Part shown: positions 42,511 through 54,055 of the stretch, one piece after another
How positions within the stretch are numbered: position 1 is the first letter of the stretch
How the letters are laid out: every line of letters starts with the position of its first letter
Assembly (NCBI GenBank): GCA_946902875.1
Contig: OX336354.1
Location: 7,723,247-7,787,246 of the forward strand
Reading direction: 5' to 3'
Length of the DNA stretch: 64,000 nt
DNA from: Nematopogon swammerdamellus
Taxonomy: Eukaryota > Arthropoda > Insecta > Lepidoptera > Adelidae
Notes under the pieces: generated by a model
Database searches by the model: none
Seen by the model: only the letters and a program-made list of their open reading frames with translations
What the model was told of the DNA's origin: nothing
Position numbers and translations under genes: made by a program

Positions 42511-43080
42511 AAGCGATAACTTTATTATTGAATTTTTTTGGAATTTCAACAATGACGTGGAATTTTTTGCTGCCTGTATTACCATATCGTATATTACTCT
42601 ATGAATGGGTATGCTTATTAATTTTACTCTTACAAATAGCGTGAGATGTCATGATCACATGCCAAATACAATTAATAGCAAGACATCGATCGATAACAGA
42701 TGTGCGATTGTGTGAGTTTGATCTCGCATGTCAAACTCTTGTTAGAAATGTGATTGAAACTTGGTACGTTCGGTGGTGAAATTTTATTTTATGATCGCAT
42801 AGGTACGCATGAATTAACTTAAGGCGAAATAAGATGTTGAAATAATAGAAATTATGACAACCAAAATAATGAATATTCTTTTTGTTATGTTTATTGCGAA
42901 ATGATCTTGATATGAAAAACGTGAAGTGAAAATTGTTCATAATTTTATTGAATTTAAAACATTTACACAAAATAGTTTAATCTAAATTTTAAAAGTAACA
43001 AAATCATGTTCATAAGCGTACCTTTGAAAACCCCTTTTCAAATTTTGCTTGTGAGAAATTTCGACGAAATATATCGACGC
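42511..43080. other. Unassigned AT-rich gap
   Basis: Nothing recognised. Confidence 0.2.
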
Positions 43081-43457
43081 ATTTTTTTTATGGAAATTGA
43101 CACGGTAGGCTACATCACCTACAACATCCGTGATGTTAGCCCATAACACCGGGTGAACTAGGTGCCATGTCAGTGCTTTCCTTCATTTCATGTCGGCTAC
43201 ACTGAACTGGACGGAAAACACGAACTATTTACATAGCCGTTTCGACCAACGTTTCACTCAGTGCGGTGGTACCAACCCGGCCGGGATAAACCCTACCACC
43301 TAGTAAGCTAAGAAGGGACGGAACGAACAGTTTAACGTGGAATCCGAACCACGGTCAGCCACCAACGGTCGGGCGGTCACCCATCCAAGTACTGACCGCG
43401 CTCAGCGTTGCTTAACAACAGTCGACTGACTGTACCACCGAGCAACCGAGGCTGACA
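43081..43457 (-). mobile_element. SINE-A, full length with tRNA/5S head, reverse
   Basis: Poly-T, ATGGAAATTGACACG, the whole body, CCTACCACCTAGTAAGC, then the reverse head CACCCATCCAAGTACTGACC and CACCGAGCAACCGAGGCTGA. It is comparable along its length with the forward copy at 62823. Confidence 0.9.
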
Positions 43458-43780
43458 TATTTTTTTTTTATGGAAACTGACACGGTTGGCTACATCACCT
43501 ACAACATCCGTGATGTCAGCCCATAACACCGGGTGAACTTGGTGCCACGTCAGTGCTTCCCTTCGGTCGTGCCGGCTACACTGAACTGGACGGAAAACAC
43601 AAACTATTTACATAGTCGTTTCGACCGACCTCTCATTCAGTGCGGTGGTACCAACCCGGGCGGGTTAAACCCTACCACCTAGTAATATAAGAAGGGAGTC
43701 ATATCCCTTAGTCGCCTTTTACGACATACACGGGGAGAGATGCAGTGGGGCTATTCTTTTAAAGTACCGGCCCCACACGG
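43458..43780 (-). mobile_element. SINE-A with type-II head, reverse
   Basis: It directly abuts the previous copy. The body is the same down to CCTACCACCTAGTAATATAA. The head is instead the reverse of CCGTGTGGGGCCGGTACTTT and GGGGCTATT, as in SINE-C. Confidence 0.9.
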
Positions 43781-44019
43781 AACTACTTCATAACTAAAAT
43801 ATTTCTACGTCTATTTCCCAAGTGAAAACCCTTTTTATTACTGATTCTCGAGTAGCTATGGTGCCTTAAGTGTACTGAGCAATAGTTATTTGTGAAATAT
43901 TGTGGGATTACCGACAATAACATCTAACTTAAGAAACTTGTTAGTATTTCAAGATCGCTGCCGAGATATTTGACTTTGGAAGAACTTTGGGTAATGTTTT
44001 GCCACAAGATTGAGCAACA
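43781..44019. other. Unassigned gap
   Basis: Nothing recognised. Confidence 0.2.
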
Positions 44020-44266
44020 TATTGTCGCCTCATTTACTTAGAATACGTGCTAGCGTACCTACATATAAAGCGTCAAGATAGTTTGCTTAGTTGCCTACTA
44101 TTATAATAATACAACTTTATTTTTATTTTTATGCTAACTGACACGGTTGGCTACATCACCTACAACATCCGTGATGTCAACCGCGGCACTGACCCGGCAC
44201 CTAGTTCAGCCGGTGTCGGATGCTATAGGTAATCCTCCTTGTAGCCAACCGTGTCAGTTTCCATTA
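44020..44266. repeat. Duplicated flank plus SINE-A tail-derived foldback
   Basis: 44020-44125 matches the flank at 37347. Then TTTTTATGCTAACTGACACG...CATCCG (to about 44170) and CGGATGCTATAGG...CCGTGTCAGTTTCCATT (44216-44264) are inverted SINE-A tails about 45 nt apart, making a small MITE-like foldback. Confidence 0.75.
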
Positions 44267-44395
44267 AAAATATATGTAACAGCGATCGACGACCGTATTC
44301 TCACACACGGTGTTTTTTGCTCTGTGCTTAGCTAGAATAAGGATTAATTTAAGTATTTCTATCGTTATACCACGTCCCTTGATTTCCTAATAATA

Positions 44396-44470
44396 TTTAG
44401 ATAGATAGATAGATAGATAGAAAATTCCTTATTGCTCCAGTAAACATTAAACAGTAAGAAATACATTAAA
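44396..44470 (-). repeat. LINE tail with (TAGA)n, reverse
   Basis: TTAGATAGATAGATAGATAG and ATTCCTTATTGCTCC is the reverse of a GGAGCAATAAGG...TATCTATC LINE-theta-type end. Confidence 0.6.
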
Positions 44471-45309
44471 CGATACAACGAGCAAATATTTAAACGATGG
44501 AAGGAAAATATATCTCAACAAAATGATGCAACCATCCATAAAATACTTGAGTCACGCCCAGCATCGTAACATTTGCAAGTTGGCAGGTTGTCGAGGGCCC
44601 GGGTAAGGTAATCGCTGCTCCCACAGTGTTTGTGTTACATAAATCAGATTAATATTGAACTAGTTCTGCTGACGACTCACGGACCATTCTCTTACTAGAT
44701 ACGTCGATTTAGACCGCTCCAGCGTCAACGGGTTAAACAAAAACAGTTTAGTGTCCAGTTAGTATTGGTACCTAAATAAATAAATATCAGCGTAGGTCCC
44801 ACACGTTATATATTAATACAATGCAACGTTATTTTATTGTCAAAAATTTAAATCTTAAAATATATAAACAATTAATATCGATCTATTACATAAACATTTT
44901 ATGATAATAGGTAATAAAAAACCAAAAGAAAAAAAAACAGAAAGAAACTATTCTAAATTTGGCACTATTGAAGAGTTTTTTGGCTTTCGTATTTTTGTGC
45001 TTTTTTCGCGTACTCTGAAAACTACACTTTTTCCACTGAAACCGCGTCAAACTAAATTAGTGAATCCGTACGCCGTCATTACTTTTCACCTGTGAAACTA
45101 TCCTAAACGTATCCCAGTATTTCGAAAGCTCGCGTCGAGATGTCCGTAGGGCGAAGAGTATGTAATCGTATGTATAGTTGGGCCAAAATCTGAGAGGATC
45201 GCCTGGCGGGTCGGTGAAGATGAGTCGGTGCGGGGTTCGAATCGGCAGGGTGGGGAAATAGTTCATGCCTGTCATGGTGAAAGAGATATCCGCAGTTATT
45301 CACATTTTT
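44471..45309. other. Unassigned gap
   Basis: No gene. A W-type or tRNA-like string (GGGGTTCGAATCGGCAGGGT near 45230) suggests a decayed SINE. Confidence 0.3.
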
Positions 45310-45850
45310 AAACGACTTCAAAAAAAGGAGGAGGATGTATGTTCAGCGATAATTCTTTACCACGTGGGCCGATTTCGATGATTCTTTTTTTATTAGAAAC
45401 AGGGTACCTTAGTAGTGGTCCCATATAAATTTGGCCAAGTTCTGATGATAGGATCCATGAGAAAATCGCCAAACACTTACATTTGCATAGGCATGTGCAC
45501 GACAAATGGGCGCATAATTCTATGCGACGCCAACAGATTTCGATGACTCTTTTTATGTTGGAAAAGGAGGTAATTCAGATGTTGGAGTCGGTTTTTAACC
45601 CCCGAGTGTGTCGTTGTGTGAGTGTGTGTGTGTGTGTCTGTCTGGGGCATCGTAGCTCCCAAACGGATGGACCGATTTGGATGCGGTTTTTTTATTAGGA
45701 AGCTTGTTTAATCGGGATGGTTCTTAGCTATGTTTGTAATCAAGTAATTAAGTAATAAAAAAAAATATTATCTTAAAAAGTGGACCGATTTGCATGCGGG
45801 TTTTTTTAAAAAGCTTCAAATAAAAGTTATTTAACTAAAAAGAGTTATAA
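45310..45850 (+). repeat. Interspersed repeat complex (GGCCGATTTCGATGATTC type) with (GT)n
   Basis: AACGACTTCAAAAAAAGGAG, GTGGGCCGATTTCGATGATT and TCCATATAAATTTGGCC are shared with 17690-18005 in reverse. TTTTTAACCCCCGAGTGTG followed by GT repeats and GATGGACCGATTTGGATGCG mirrors 31654-31930. Confidence 0.7.
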
Positions 45851-45856
45851 CTTTGA

Positions 45857-46177
45857 AAAAGGAACGCGCCTCGGAAGCTACAACGTGGCGCGGAACTTAC
45901 AACGGTATCTGGTAACTCTAAGGTTGTCGGTTCTGGCTGTGGATCTGGCCCACCTGTAGTAAGCAGTAGGCCGTCGTGGGTGCCCGCGTCAAGGCAGTCT
46001 GCCGCATACCTCGCAGGTTGCATAGCTTCTGTCTACTTACTTCGTGTATCGCACGAATCGAATGTTGATTTAGATATAGGATTTGTGCGTGACCGACTGC
46101 GAGATTTAGAGAATTTTGCTAATTGTTATTCATACCTAACCGGCCTCCACGTGGACCGACGTTTAGTTTCTGTATAA
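45857..46177 (+). CDS. Unrecognised open frame of about 106 codons
   Basis: This frame is open from after a TGA at about 45856 to TAA at 46175-46177. It has mixed, non-repetitive composition: Ser/Gly/Pro-rich first (GNSKVVGSGCGSGPPVVSS), then a hydrophobic stretch AAYLAGCIASVYLLRV and a charged helix-like DIGFVRDRLRDLENFANCYS. There is no in-frame ATG near the start. It could be a fragment of a retroelement polyprotein or an exon. I do not recognise a family, so no function is proposed. Confidence 0.3.
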   Translation, partial: KRNAPRKLQRGAELTTVSGNSKVVGSGCGSGPPVVSSRPSWVPASRQSAAYLAGCIASVYLLRVSHESNVDLDIGFVRDRLRDLENFANCYSYLTGLHVDRRLVSV

Positions 46178-46799
46178 TTATATTGAAGCGAAGCTTCCTA
46201 AAGCACGATTGGGATGGGGATCTAACTCAGAAAAAGTGAAACGTCACGAATGTGCGAACGGAAGTTGCAACGCTCCTCATTGGCTGGGCAGCGCGTATTG
46301 TTGCCCTGAGCTCCGTCTATGAGAGTTTTTTGAAGGCGAACCATTGTATTAATTAGTTGAAAGGAATATCGCATAGATGGTGCTATCCCGATCGAAATTA
46401 AATTAATATGTAGGTAGGTATATATTATTCTGCTCCGCTCTTTTCTACAGCGTAATGTTATGCAAGTTATGCGACGTTTTTTGGTCGATATAGGCCCTCT
46501 GGCGCGCGATAGGTTAAATATATGGTGTATTCGTAATATATCGGAATCGAATGTTGGTACAATATATGTATTCATGATACCTACTTAAAATAAGACATGT
46601 AATGAAAGTTTATGCAAAATTTCAAGAATCACAGTCTAATTCACTGTCAGACTATTGTTGAACCGTTTGCAATAAGTTTTAATTTTTCCATACCCCGTGC
46701 GGAAGCCTATTACTAATTAATATTAGCCACTTGTTTATTTTATAATGCGATCTAAAATGAAACCGACCGATAAGTACAATGCTTGTATTCCGCCCACCT
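46178..46799. other. Gap with W-repeat remnant
   Basis: CATACCCCGTGCGGAAGCCT near 46690 is a W-repeat start fragment. The rest is unassigned. Confidence 0.35.
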
Positions 46800-47400
46800 A
46801 ACCTGTCTAACCTAACATGCCACCTTCTTCCGGCAGGAAAACCGCCGCGGTAGTATCACAATACAAGAGTAGCGTGTTGGCGGGCGGCAGGAGGCGTTTC
46901 GGTTTCCGCATTCTGTCGTCAGAGGCGCGCGTATCGACTCCTCCCCCGCTTTCTTAATCCGACAAGACTTCTGTCTTGATCAAAGACATTCAACTACCTC
47001 TCACCGAACAACAAGAACAAAATCGTAATCCTATAAATTGTTACAGTTGCTTTCACGAGTCATGGGCACACTTTTCATTGGTCGGTTTGACGGGATGTAA
47101 CGTCGACGGCGCCTACGCTTCACGCGATTGGTTCTTTCTTCTTTCAGCGAATAGGGCTAGCGATTCAAAGGGGCAATGCCAGGCCTCACGCACTCAATAT
47201 ACTTGCGCGCGCTAACTACCTACCGCCCGACGGGCCGCCGGCGGTCTATTTCAGTGGAAATTCATCAGGCGCGCGAAGTATACATAGACGCTCGCCCACG
47301 CAACTGCGCGCAGCTGCAACGCAATAACCACTTTACACTCGATCGTTAAGGCACATTTTCGCACGCAGCGATTGGCGACGTGAAGCAGTAGGCTATTAAA
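46800..47400. promoter_or_regulatory. CpG-rich block, candidate promoter or first-exon region
   Basis: Strongly CpG-rich with GC-box-like CTCCCCCGC (46941) and several CCAAT-type boxes (CATTGGTCGG 47077, GCGATTGG 47124 and 47370). The flanks are AT-rich repeats. No TATA box is clear and no coding frame is recognised. If a host gene exists nearby, this is the best candidate for its start. Evidence is compositional only. Confidence 0.3.
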
Positions 47401-47740
47401 GCCCGAAGGTAGGAACATTTTCTATGGAGTGATTTATCTGTTACGAAGTAACTATTAAGTAATCTGTGGAAATGCTGCCAGCGTATTGGGCACTGTGGGA
47501 GAGGCGGCTGAATTGTATGAAATATTTTACTTACATTAGCGGACCCCCCCGTTCTCTATCGTTTCCTCCTTCTTTCCACCTTACATTAGTTTAAGTTCTT
47601 CATTAGGTTAATTTAATTATATTATTTTTATTTTTGTTTCTTATTTTATTAAAAATAAACAACATTGTGGATAAATAGAATGTAATATACAAATAAATAA
47701 ACATACATACCTACTTGTCCATCCAGGTATGAAACAGAAG
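47401..47740. other. Unassigned gap
   Basis: AT-rich; nothing recognised. Confidence 0.2.
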
Positions 47741-47932
47741 GAATTTTAAAAAGCCCCGACACATCAACAAGTTCAAAATAACTTCAGCTTAGTTAATTAA
47801 AGGCGTCGGGGGACCGAGTTTAGTTATTTTTATTTAGGTACCCCCCGACGACTTCAATAATTAACTAAGCTGAAATTATTTTTTATTATTAAGCATTGTT
47901 GATGTGTCGGGGGTTTTTAAAATTTGTAATTT
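47741..47932. mobile_element. Foldback MITE, copy 4
   Basis: CCCCGACACATCAACAAG...TTCAGCTTAGTTAATTAAAG pairs with TTAACTAAGCTGAA...GTTGATGTGTCGGGGG. The sequence differs from copies 1-3 but both arms changed in parallel, so pairing is kept. This suggests a divergent subfamily or arm-to-arm conversion. Confidence 0.8.
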
Positions 47933-47974
47933 AAATGTTTGGAGAAATACAGTATTTCCATCCATCCCGACAAA

Positions 47975-48095
47975 AACGAACTATTTATATAGCTGTTTCG
48001 ATCGACCTTTCATTCAGTGCGGGGGTATCAACCCGGGCAGGTTAAACACTACCACCTAGTAGGTAACGTAAGAGAAGGTACCTACAGCCAGGCCT
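47975..48095 (-). repeat. SINE-A body fragment, reverse
   Basis: ACAAAAACGAACTATTTATA, CGACCTTTCATTCAGTGCGG and CACTACCACCTAGTAGG; no tail. Confidence 0.75.
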
Positions 48096-49285
48096 TCGTC
48101 ACTCGCTCAAGGTCGTGCGTTAAATGCCTATCGCTTGGCGTGCCGGTTAATGCACAAGTAACAGTGGGCTGCCGCTATCCAGCCAGAGCGAGCGCGCGGC
48201 GCGCGCATCTACTACGTTTCGTTTCGAATTTAGAAATGTCGAAATCACGTCAATATTGTGCAGCAATGTGATTTATTTCTAGTAATTTATTTATTCATAT
48301 TAGTAGGAGGTCATAGATTTAAAATAATATCATATTGCCAATAACATTAGTTAGATGACGCCGAACAGCGTGGTATGTATGGCCTAATTCGTATATGTAT
48401 AAGGATAGAAATAGAACATTCATTCATTCTCTGTCTCTCAATGTGGGTTTTATACGATAAAAAACACCAATAAAACAATAGGTACATTGTAGATGATCAT
48501 TAAATTTATTGATCAAACAAAACTATCACTGGAAGGTTGCACGCTTCCATGTGAACAACTAATTGTGACGCTAACGCATGCATGAATTTGTTCGCATGAA
48601 TTTGCCGTAGCTAAATATAGTATCGTTGGTAGGTATCATCTTCATTTTATTCCTCACAAAAAGACAGCCCAAAGACACAGCCCTTACACGCGCTGAACGA
48701 CGCGCTTTCGAGATAGAGTTACGCGACAGAAAGAGAAGCGAAATGTAGGTGGATAACGTGGTTAGGCATGCAGCTCTGTGCGAGTCAATTTGTATTTTAT
48801 CGCGTCGTCGCAGAGTAGCTATTTCTTTGTGAGTGTTTGTACAGAGAAGCTTCTGTACGGAGTACTCTTTTCTATTCTGTGCTACAGCTTTAAATGGAAC
48901 GTGAACGATGCAGCAATTTGTGTTCATAACGGAAATGCACGTAACAAACTCCGGAATGATAACGAAAGGAATTTTGCGGAAGAAAGTTTAAAATGTATTT
49001 TCTAACTACATAGTTAGTTAATAAAACAATCTTAGCATATGTTTGCTTAAGACAACTAAAAAACTTTTGCTGTAAACATCGGTAGGAAGTAATTGCTGAA
49101 TAAAAAAATGTAATTATCATAATACACGTTTCGTATTGCGTTGAAAGTAAGTAATCAGTTGTTATTATGAGTGTTAATTGATTCGTTTATTAACAAATTA
49201 CTTTATTAAATAACTGCTTCACTTAGGTTGGCATTATAAATTTGAAGTTATTTAAAGTTGTATGTACGAACACGAAATGCATTAA
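48096..49285. other. Gap with two CpG-rich patches
   Basis: 48100-48230 and 48655-48805 are CpG-rich, with GAGCGAGCGCGCGGCGCGCG-like sequence. Overlapping frames here are unrecognised. Possibly regulatory. Confidence 0.25.
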
Positions 49286-49319
49286 TACATATTTTCTAAA
49301 TGTATTTAGAAAATATGTA
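49286..49319. repeat. 34-bp palindrome
   Basis: TACATATTTTCTAAAT and ATTTAGAAAATATGTA with a 2-nt spacer, followed by an AT-dinucleotide-rich stretch. Confidence 0.85.
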
Positions 49320-49470
49320 ATATTATATATATACATATAATATAATATAATACAATAGAATACATTATTGTAAATTTATTATTGGCGATAGTATTTTTAA
49401 AACATTTCTCCATTATATAGATGTAAAGCCGAAAATCTTTCTTTGGAATCATATAGTATACCTACTCATA

Positions 49471-49690
49471 CTTCCGAGTTTTCAGAATCCCTTCAAAGTG
49501 TTTTCTACAAATTCTATCCCGGTAATGATGGACGGATCCACGTACTTCCGGTTTTCAGAATCCCTTCAAAGTGTTTTCTACAAATTCTATCCCGGTAATG
49601 ATGGACGGATTCACGTACTTCCGAGTTTTCAGAATCCCTTCAAAGTGTTTTCTACAATTCTATCCCGGTAATGATAGATGGATCCACGTA
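49471..49690. repeat. 74-bp tandem repeat, 3 copies
   Basis: Units start with CTTCCG at 49471, 49545 and 49618 (74, 73 and 73 bp), each with CAGAATCCCTTCAAAGTGTT and CGGTAATGATGGACGGAT. They are nearly identical, so the amplification is recent. Confidence 0.95.
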
Positions 49691-51099
49691 ATTCTAAATC
49701 CTTGAATATATGTAATAAAAAGTGTTATAAAGAACGCGTCGATTAACGGTTTAAGCAAACTTGAACTTAACTGTTATTTGAATAATAAGTATTGCGCTAA
49801 ATATAATATCTTGTATGTCACGCTGTCGTGTTAGTTCCGTCTTCTTCCTTCACAAACATTATAGTGTGCGACAGAGCAAGACAAACATCGTGAGCTTTTG
49901 TAGGTCAGATTAAATTTGATAAGTTTAAATTAATTCTGAAGATTTTAATTTTGGAATTGTTTGGAATTTATTTGCTATTATAAAATTAACATGACGAATT
50001 AGGTGATAAATGTCTTCAGAATTTCAATTGGACAGGTTAGTAGACAAAATCTACCGGTACCTACTTGACAAAGTTTATCATTAGTCAGTATTTACTATTC
50101 CAAACAATCTCAAACCGTATTATAGGTTTGCATTTTAAGTTAATTAAGAAAATAAAAGTGATAATCAAAATCTTATATTAATTTTAAGAATTCTTTCTAC
50201 AAAAACTCATGTCATTTGCATTCTCAATACCCAATGTAATAAATTATGTAATCTACGATTAAATATTGACAGTTTCGTGGTATTGTCCCTTCAGAATGAA
50301 GTTTGTGGTTTAATTAGCTAAACATTATCAAGGTGACATTGCCGATTTATGGATAAGGAGAATCATACTTTAAACATGTTTATTGTAAAATAATGTAGCT
50401 TATAATTCGAATATGTTTATATTGGCAAAACCGCAATATTATTCATAAAGCTCTACTGTTCATTTATTGCTAAAAACTCCGGTAGGTAACCAAAATACGG
50501 CGTAATAAGGATTAGACAAAAAAGGGGCCAGCAGTTTATGCCCCAGAGAGTTATTAGAGGTAATGATGATAATGGGTTGATGGATTTTTCCAAGAAAGGC
50601 TAAGTGTTTTGGAGCAATTATTATTATGCCTAATATAATAAATGAGACCAATTTAAAACTAAAAGCACTCAATTATTGCGTATAGGTATAAGCGGCATTT
50701 AATAAGTGGGTAGTCATTTGCACGCGGCCCCCGAGATTTTGAATCTGGTCGAGTATCCTAATCTAGTTAAATGGCTTAATTTCCTCTTACTCTCCTATTT
50801 CTCTTCCTCTCTGTCTATCTCACACATTTTATTGTCGCTAATAAAGAGAGTAAGAACATCGACAAATTAGGAATTTTCTACATGTACTCGTACATCACCC
50901 CGCCCCCGCCCCCGCGTCACGCTCCCGCGAAACGCTTCTACGATCAGATTTTCTCTACAATCGTTCGATGTAAACTTTCAAAATAATTTTCATGCCGTAA
51001 GCACTAAAATAATAGTACTTCATTTTTTTTAATAGTAGTAATCTAGACTATTTAAAACATTTGCAACGATATACAACTCGATAAAATCTTTTTTTTTTC
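49691..51099. other. Unassigned AT-rich gap
   Basis: No genes, RNA or repeats were recognised in about 1.4 kb. CCCCGCCCCCGCCCCCGCGT at 50898 is a short C-rich patch. Confidence 0.25.
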
Positions 51100-51335
51100 A
51101 ACTAGATTTTTTGGCGACCCCTATTAATTTTATTATAGTTGAGGACACCTGACTTTTTTTTTATGAAATCCCTTACCCCTAAAATTTCGTTGCCTCTCGG
51201 ATAACATACACATTTTTCACGAAGATCACTCAAGCCGTTACAGGCTGTTACAGACAATGTACAAGACAGACGGACAGACGGCTGACCGATTTTATAAGGC
51301 TCCAAGCCAGCGTCGCTTTCTACGGAACTCTAAAA
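51100..51335 (-). repeat. Interspersed W-type repeat
   Basis: TCACGAAGATCACTCAAGCC, ACAAGACAGACGGACAGACG, TTTTATAAGGCTCCAAGC and CTACGGAACTCTAAAA resemble the family ending AAGGGTTCCGT/ACGGAACCCTAAAA. Confidence 0.5.
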
Positions 51336-51480
51336 GCGGAGTGAGGTACGAACATTTTAATTGGCACTAAAGTTCTAAGAAAATTTAGAAAATTCAACTC
51401 TCAACTCTCAACAAATTCAGAAAGACATCGACTAACCACGATGACGTTTCAAAACATTGTCAAAACTATACCTACAGTGT

Positions 51481-51808
51481 GGGGCCGGTACCGGTACTTA
51501 AAAATAATAGCCCCACTGCATCTCTCCCAGTGCATGTCGTAAAAGGAGACTAAGGATAAGAATGAGAGCGGTGCTAAAGGGCGACAGAACAACCACCTCT
51601 CACCTAGGCACTGTCCTTCCACCAAGTCATGCAGTAGGCGGGTTTTCCTGCTTACTTGCTGCTTGGTAATTATTTTGTCCTAATATAGTACTTTGCTATA
51701 CGTCGTCGTAGTCGGTGTTGTGCTGTAATTTACCGGAGTCCTTGCAGCACAACATCGATTACTATGCCCTGATTCTGGGGATACAGCGTATGGTATGTAT
51801 GTATGTAA
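51481..51808 (+). mobile_element. SINE-C, near full length with type-II head
   Basis: GGGGCCGGTACCGGTACTTA, TAGCCCCACTGCATCTCTCC and GTCGTAAAAGGAGAC form the head. The body has GGTGCTAAAGGGCGACAGAA, TTGTGCTGTAATTTACCGGA and CAGCACAACATCGATTACTA. It ends in TATGTATGTATGTAA. Confidence 0.85.
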
Positions 51809-52035
51809 CTATTTTAAACAAATTACCTATTTAGTCAACCCATTAAACTATTGACCAATAAAATTTTCCCAGGGCAATACCCGTAAAAGCAATAACAAAA
51901 TTAAGCGGAACGTGAGAATAGGAAAATTTGAAACAATTGTGTGCACAGATAATTATGCTTTTAACTGTCACATAAGCAAGTTGTTGTGCTGCTTCTGTAC
52001 CGTTTTATTCAATTTATGTAGGTAGTACATCGTAC

Positions 52036-52180
52036 ATACTTACCACACGCTTCATCCCGACAATCGGGGTAAGCAGAGTAGCCGGTGTTGTGCTGCAAGT
52101 ACTGTCCACATTTAGCAAAGTATTAGGACAAGATTAGACTATCAAGCAACAAGTGAGGCACAAAGATCCACCTATATATG
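52036..52180 (-). repeat. SINE-C, reverse, internally deleted
   Basis: CACACGCTTCATCCCGACAA, CGGGGTAAGCAGAGTAGCCG, ATCAAGCAACAAGTGAGGCA. Confidence 0.75.
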
Positions 52181-52429
52181 TAGAATAGAATAGAAATACT
52201 TTGTTGCACACAAAAAGACTAAGTAACAGATACAGAAGACGAGATAACATACATAAGAGCAATAGAAATGAACTATACTTCTTAGTGTAGTGTATTATTA
52301 TGATTTTACAAATATTGTATAAATAGTATGCTATGTTATGTAGGTATATTTATACAATAAAACATGTATTCCTCCTCCATTTCACTTGCACTAACCATAC
52401 CCCTTTCTCTATAATTTTATTCCTCATCA
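52181..52429. other. LINE tail-like piece, otherwise unassigned
   Basis: GTAGAATAGAATAGAAATAC and TTTGTTGCACA is the reverse of a TGTGCAACAAAGTATTTCTA LINE-type tail. Confidence 0.4.
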
Positions 52430-52735
52430 CCCCAATGCTGGCTGGAAGAATTCACTTGCAGTGATAAGTCCGCCTTTGTAACTAGCACATTACATTTCTT
52501 ATTAATATACATATATTCTTAGTATTAATAATTTTATATTCAAGTATTTTGCTACTACCTACCTACTTACATTTAATTATATGAATCGCCTCTCAAACAC
52601 CAAAATGTTGACTGGGAAGAAATCTCTGTTAGGAATAAGTCCGCCTTTGCACCTCATGTAAAAATTATAGTGTGCTTATTTATTTCTGTAAAAGATTTTC
52701 GGAGCAATAAAACATACTCGATCTATCTATCTACA
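52430..52735 (+). repeat. Two LINE-theta 3' tails in tandem
   Basis: CAATGCTGGCTGGAAGAATT with GTGATAAGTCCGCCTTTGTA (52433-52493), and AAAATGTTGACTGGGAAGAA with GAATAAGTCCGCCTTTGCAC, AATAAAAC and ATCTATCTATC (52600-52735). Confidence 0.75.
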
Positions 52736-52744
52736 ATCTGCTGT

Positions 52745-52900
52745 ATTAAATTCAAAAGGGGCGTGAAAAGGCTCCTGTCAGGCCGGCATGGCATTCGCAA
52801 TCCCCGTGCATCACAGAATGTCCATGGGCATCGTAAAAGTCAACTACTCGTAAGTGAAACGAGGCAAGAGGTCGAGCTTTCCATAAAAAAAAAAAAAAAT
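52745..52900 (+). pseudogene. LINE-beta C-terminal fragment
   Basis: FKRGVKRLLSGRHGIRNPRA and SQNVHGHRKSQLL, then a frameshifted end and poly-A; compare 20228-20412. Confidence 0.7.
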
Positions 52901-53754
52901 TTACATATATGTTATATTTAATGTAAGGTTTATTTTATTATAATTATTTTTAAGATAGTTTAGATTTAATAACAGTATTGCCATTATTTTTTCAATAAAG
53001 TACCTATTCTAAAACTGAAAAAAAAACAAATATGTCTCTACACAATACAATATAATGAACATTCTTCATAGTAAAAAGGTAATATTTTAAAAAGTCATTA
53101 TACCTACCTACCTACATATGCATCATGTTGATCGCAGATAGACTTTCACTCTCTTATACGTCAGCTGCTGTAAATTATGCAGAAATTCTAACAAAATAAA
53201 TGATCCGTTAGGCTGCCTTCACGCTAGTGGTTTTAGTGCCGCTGAATACAGCGTTTATATCGCTTTAAGTTTATGCTAGCCAGTCTAGTAGGTATATTAA
53301 AGTTTCTTGCCAACTTGCAAACGAATAACGTTGGATAAATTCAATTGCTACTGTATTGAAATCGCTAAAATATTACATAATATCTGTATCTGCGGCTCCG
53401 TTCGTGTTAATCGCGATTTTATTAAGCCTGTAACTATTCGTATATACGTCAGATTGCATTAGTGGAAATCGCATCTAAATCGGTTGAACCGCTCTTGAGT
53501 TATAAATTTAATATTTAGTGGAGATTGTGTTTGAATTATTTTTAACCTTTGTATGTATTTGTATCTTTGTATCTAAGCATCTTTTCGCTTTATAATAATA
53601 ATTGTTATTTGGGTCTCGAAAAATTAACTTGGGTCTCGGGCAAGGGTGTGGACCCAGAGACCCAGCCCAGGTAAATCCTGAGGACGAATGTTTCGCTTTA
53701 TTTTCGGTTTTGTATTTATCTGATAAAAATGTGTTACATTGTAAAATAAATAAA
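52901..53754. other. Unassigned gap
   Basis: CATCTAAATCGGTTGAACCG near 53475 resembles a common repeat interior. No gene seen. Confidence 0.3.
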
Positions 53755-53825
53755 TTTGCATAAGGTGGCCTCATAAGTCCACCTGTAATAACAGGTAATT
53801 TCTTCCAGTTAACATTGTTTGTACG
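53755..53825 (-). repeat. LINE-theta tail, reverse
   Basis: AGGTGGCCTCATAAGTCCAC and TAATTTCTTCCAGTTAAC is the diverged reverse of the LINE-theta end. Confidence 0.55.
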
Positions 53826-54055
53826 CAGCAATCAATCAATTAAAATGAAAGGAGTATTTCTTTGGTAAGTCGTTTTTAGGAGTTTTATTTGTTACCTAAT
53901 TTTAGATAGTTTTAGGTAATGTTTATTATATTTTAGTCCAAAGAAATAATTAAAAAAATTTATAAAGTAAACATTTAAAAAAATAATCTATTTTATTTTA
54001 AGACACCCAAAAATTCGCAATGTTTTTTTTTAAATGTAATTCTTTGAAAATGAAA
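53826..54055. other. Unassigned gap
   Basis: AT-rich, nothing seen. Confidence 0.2.
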
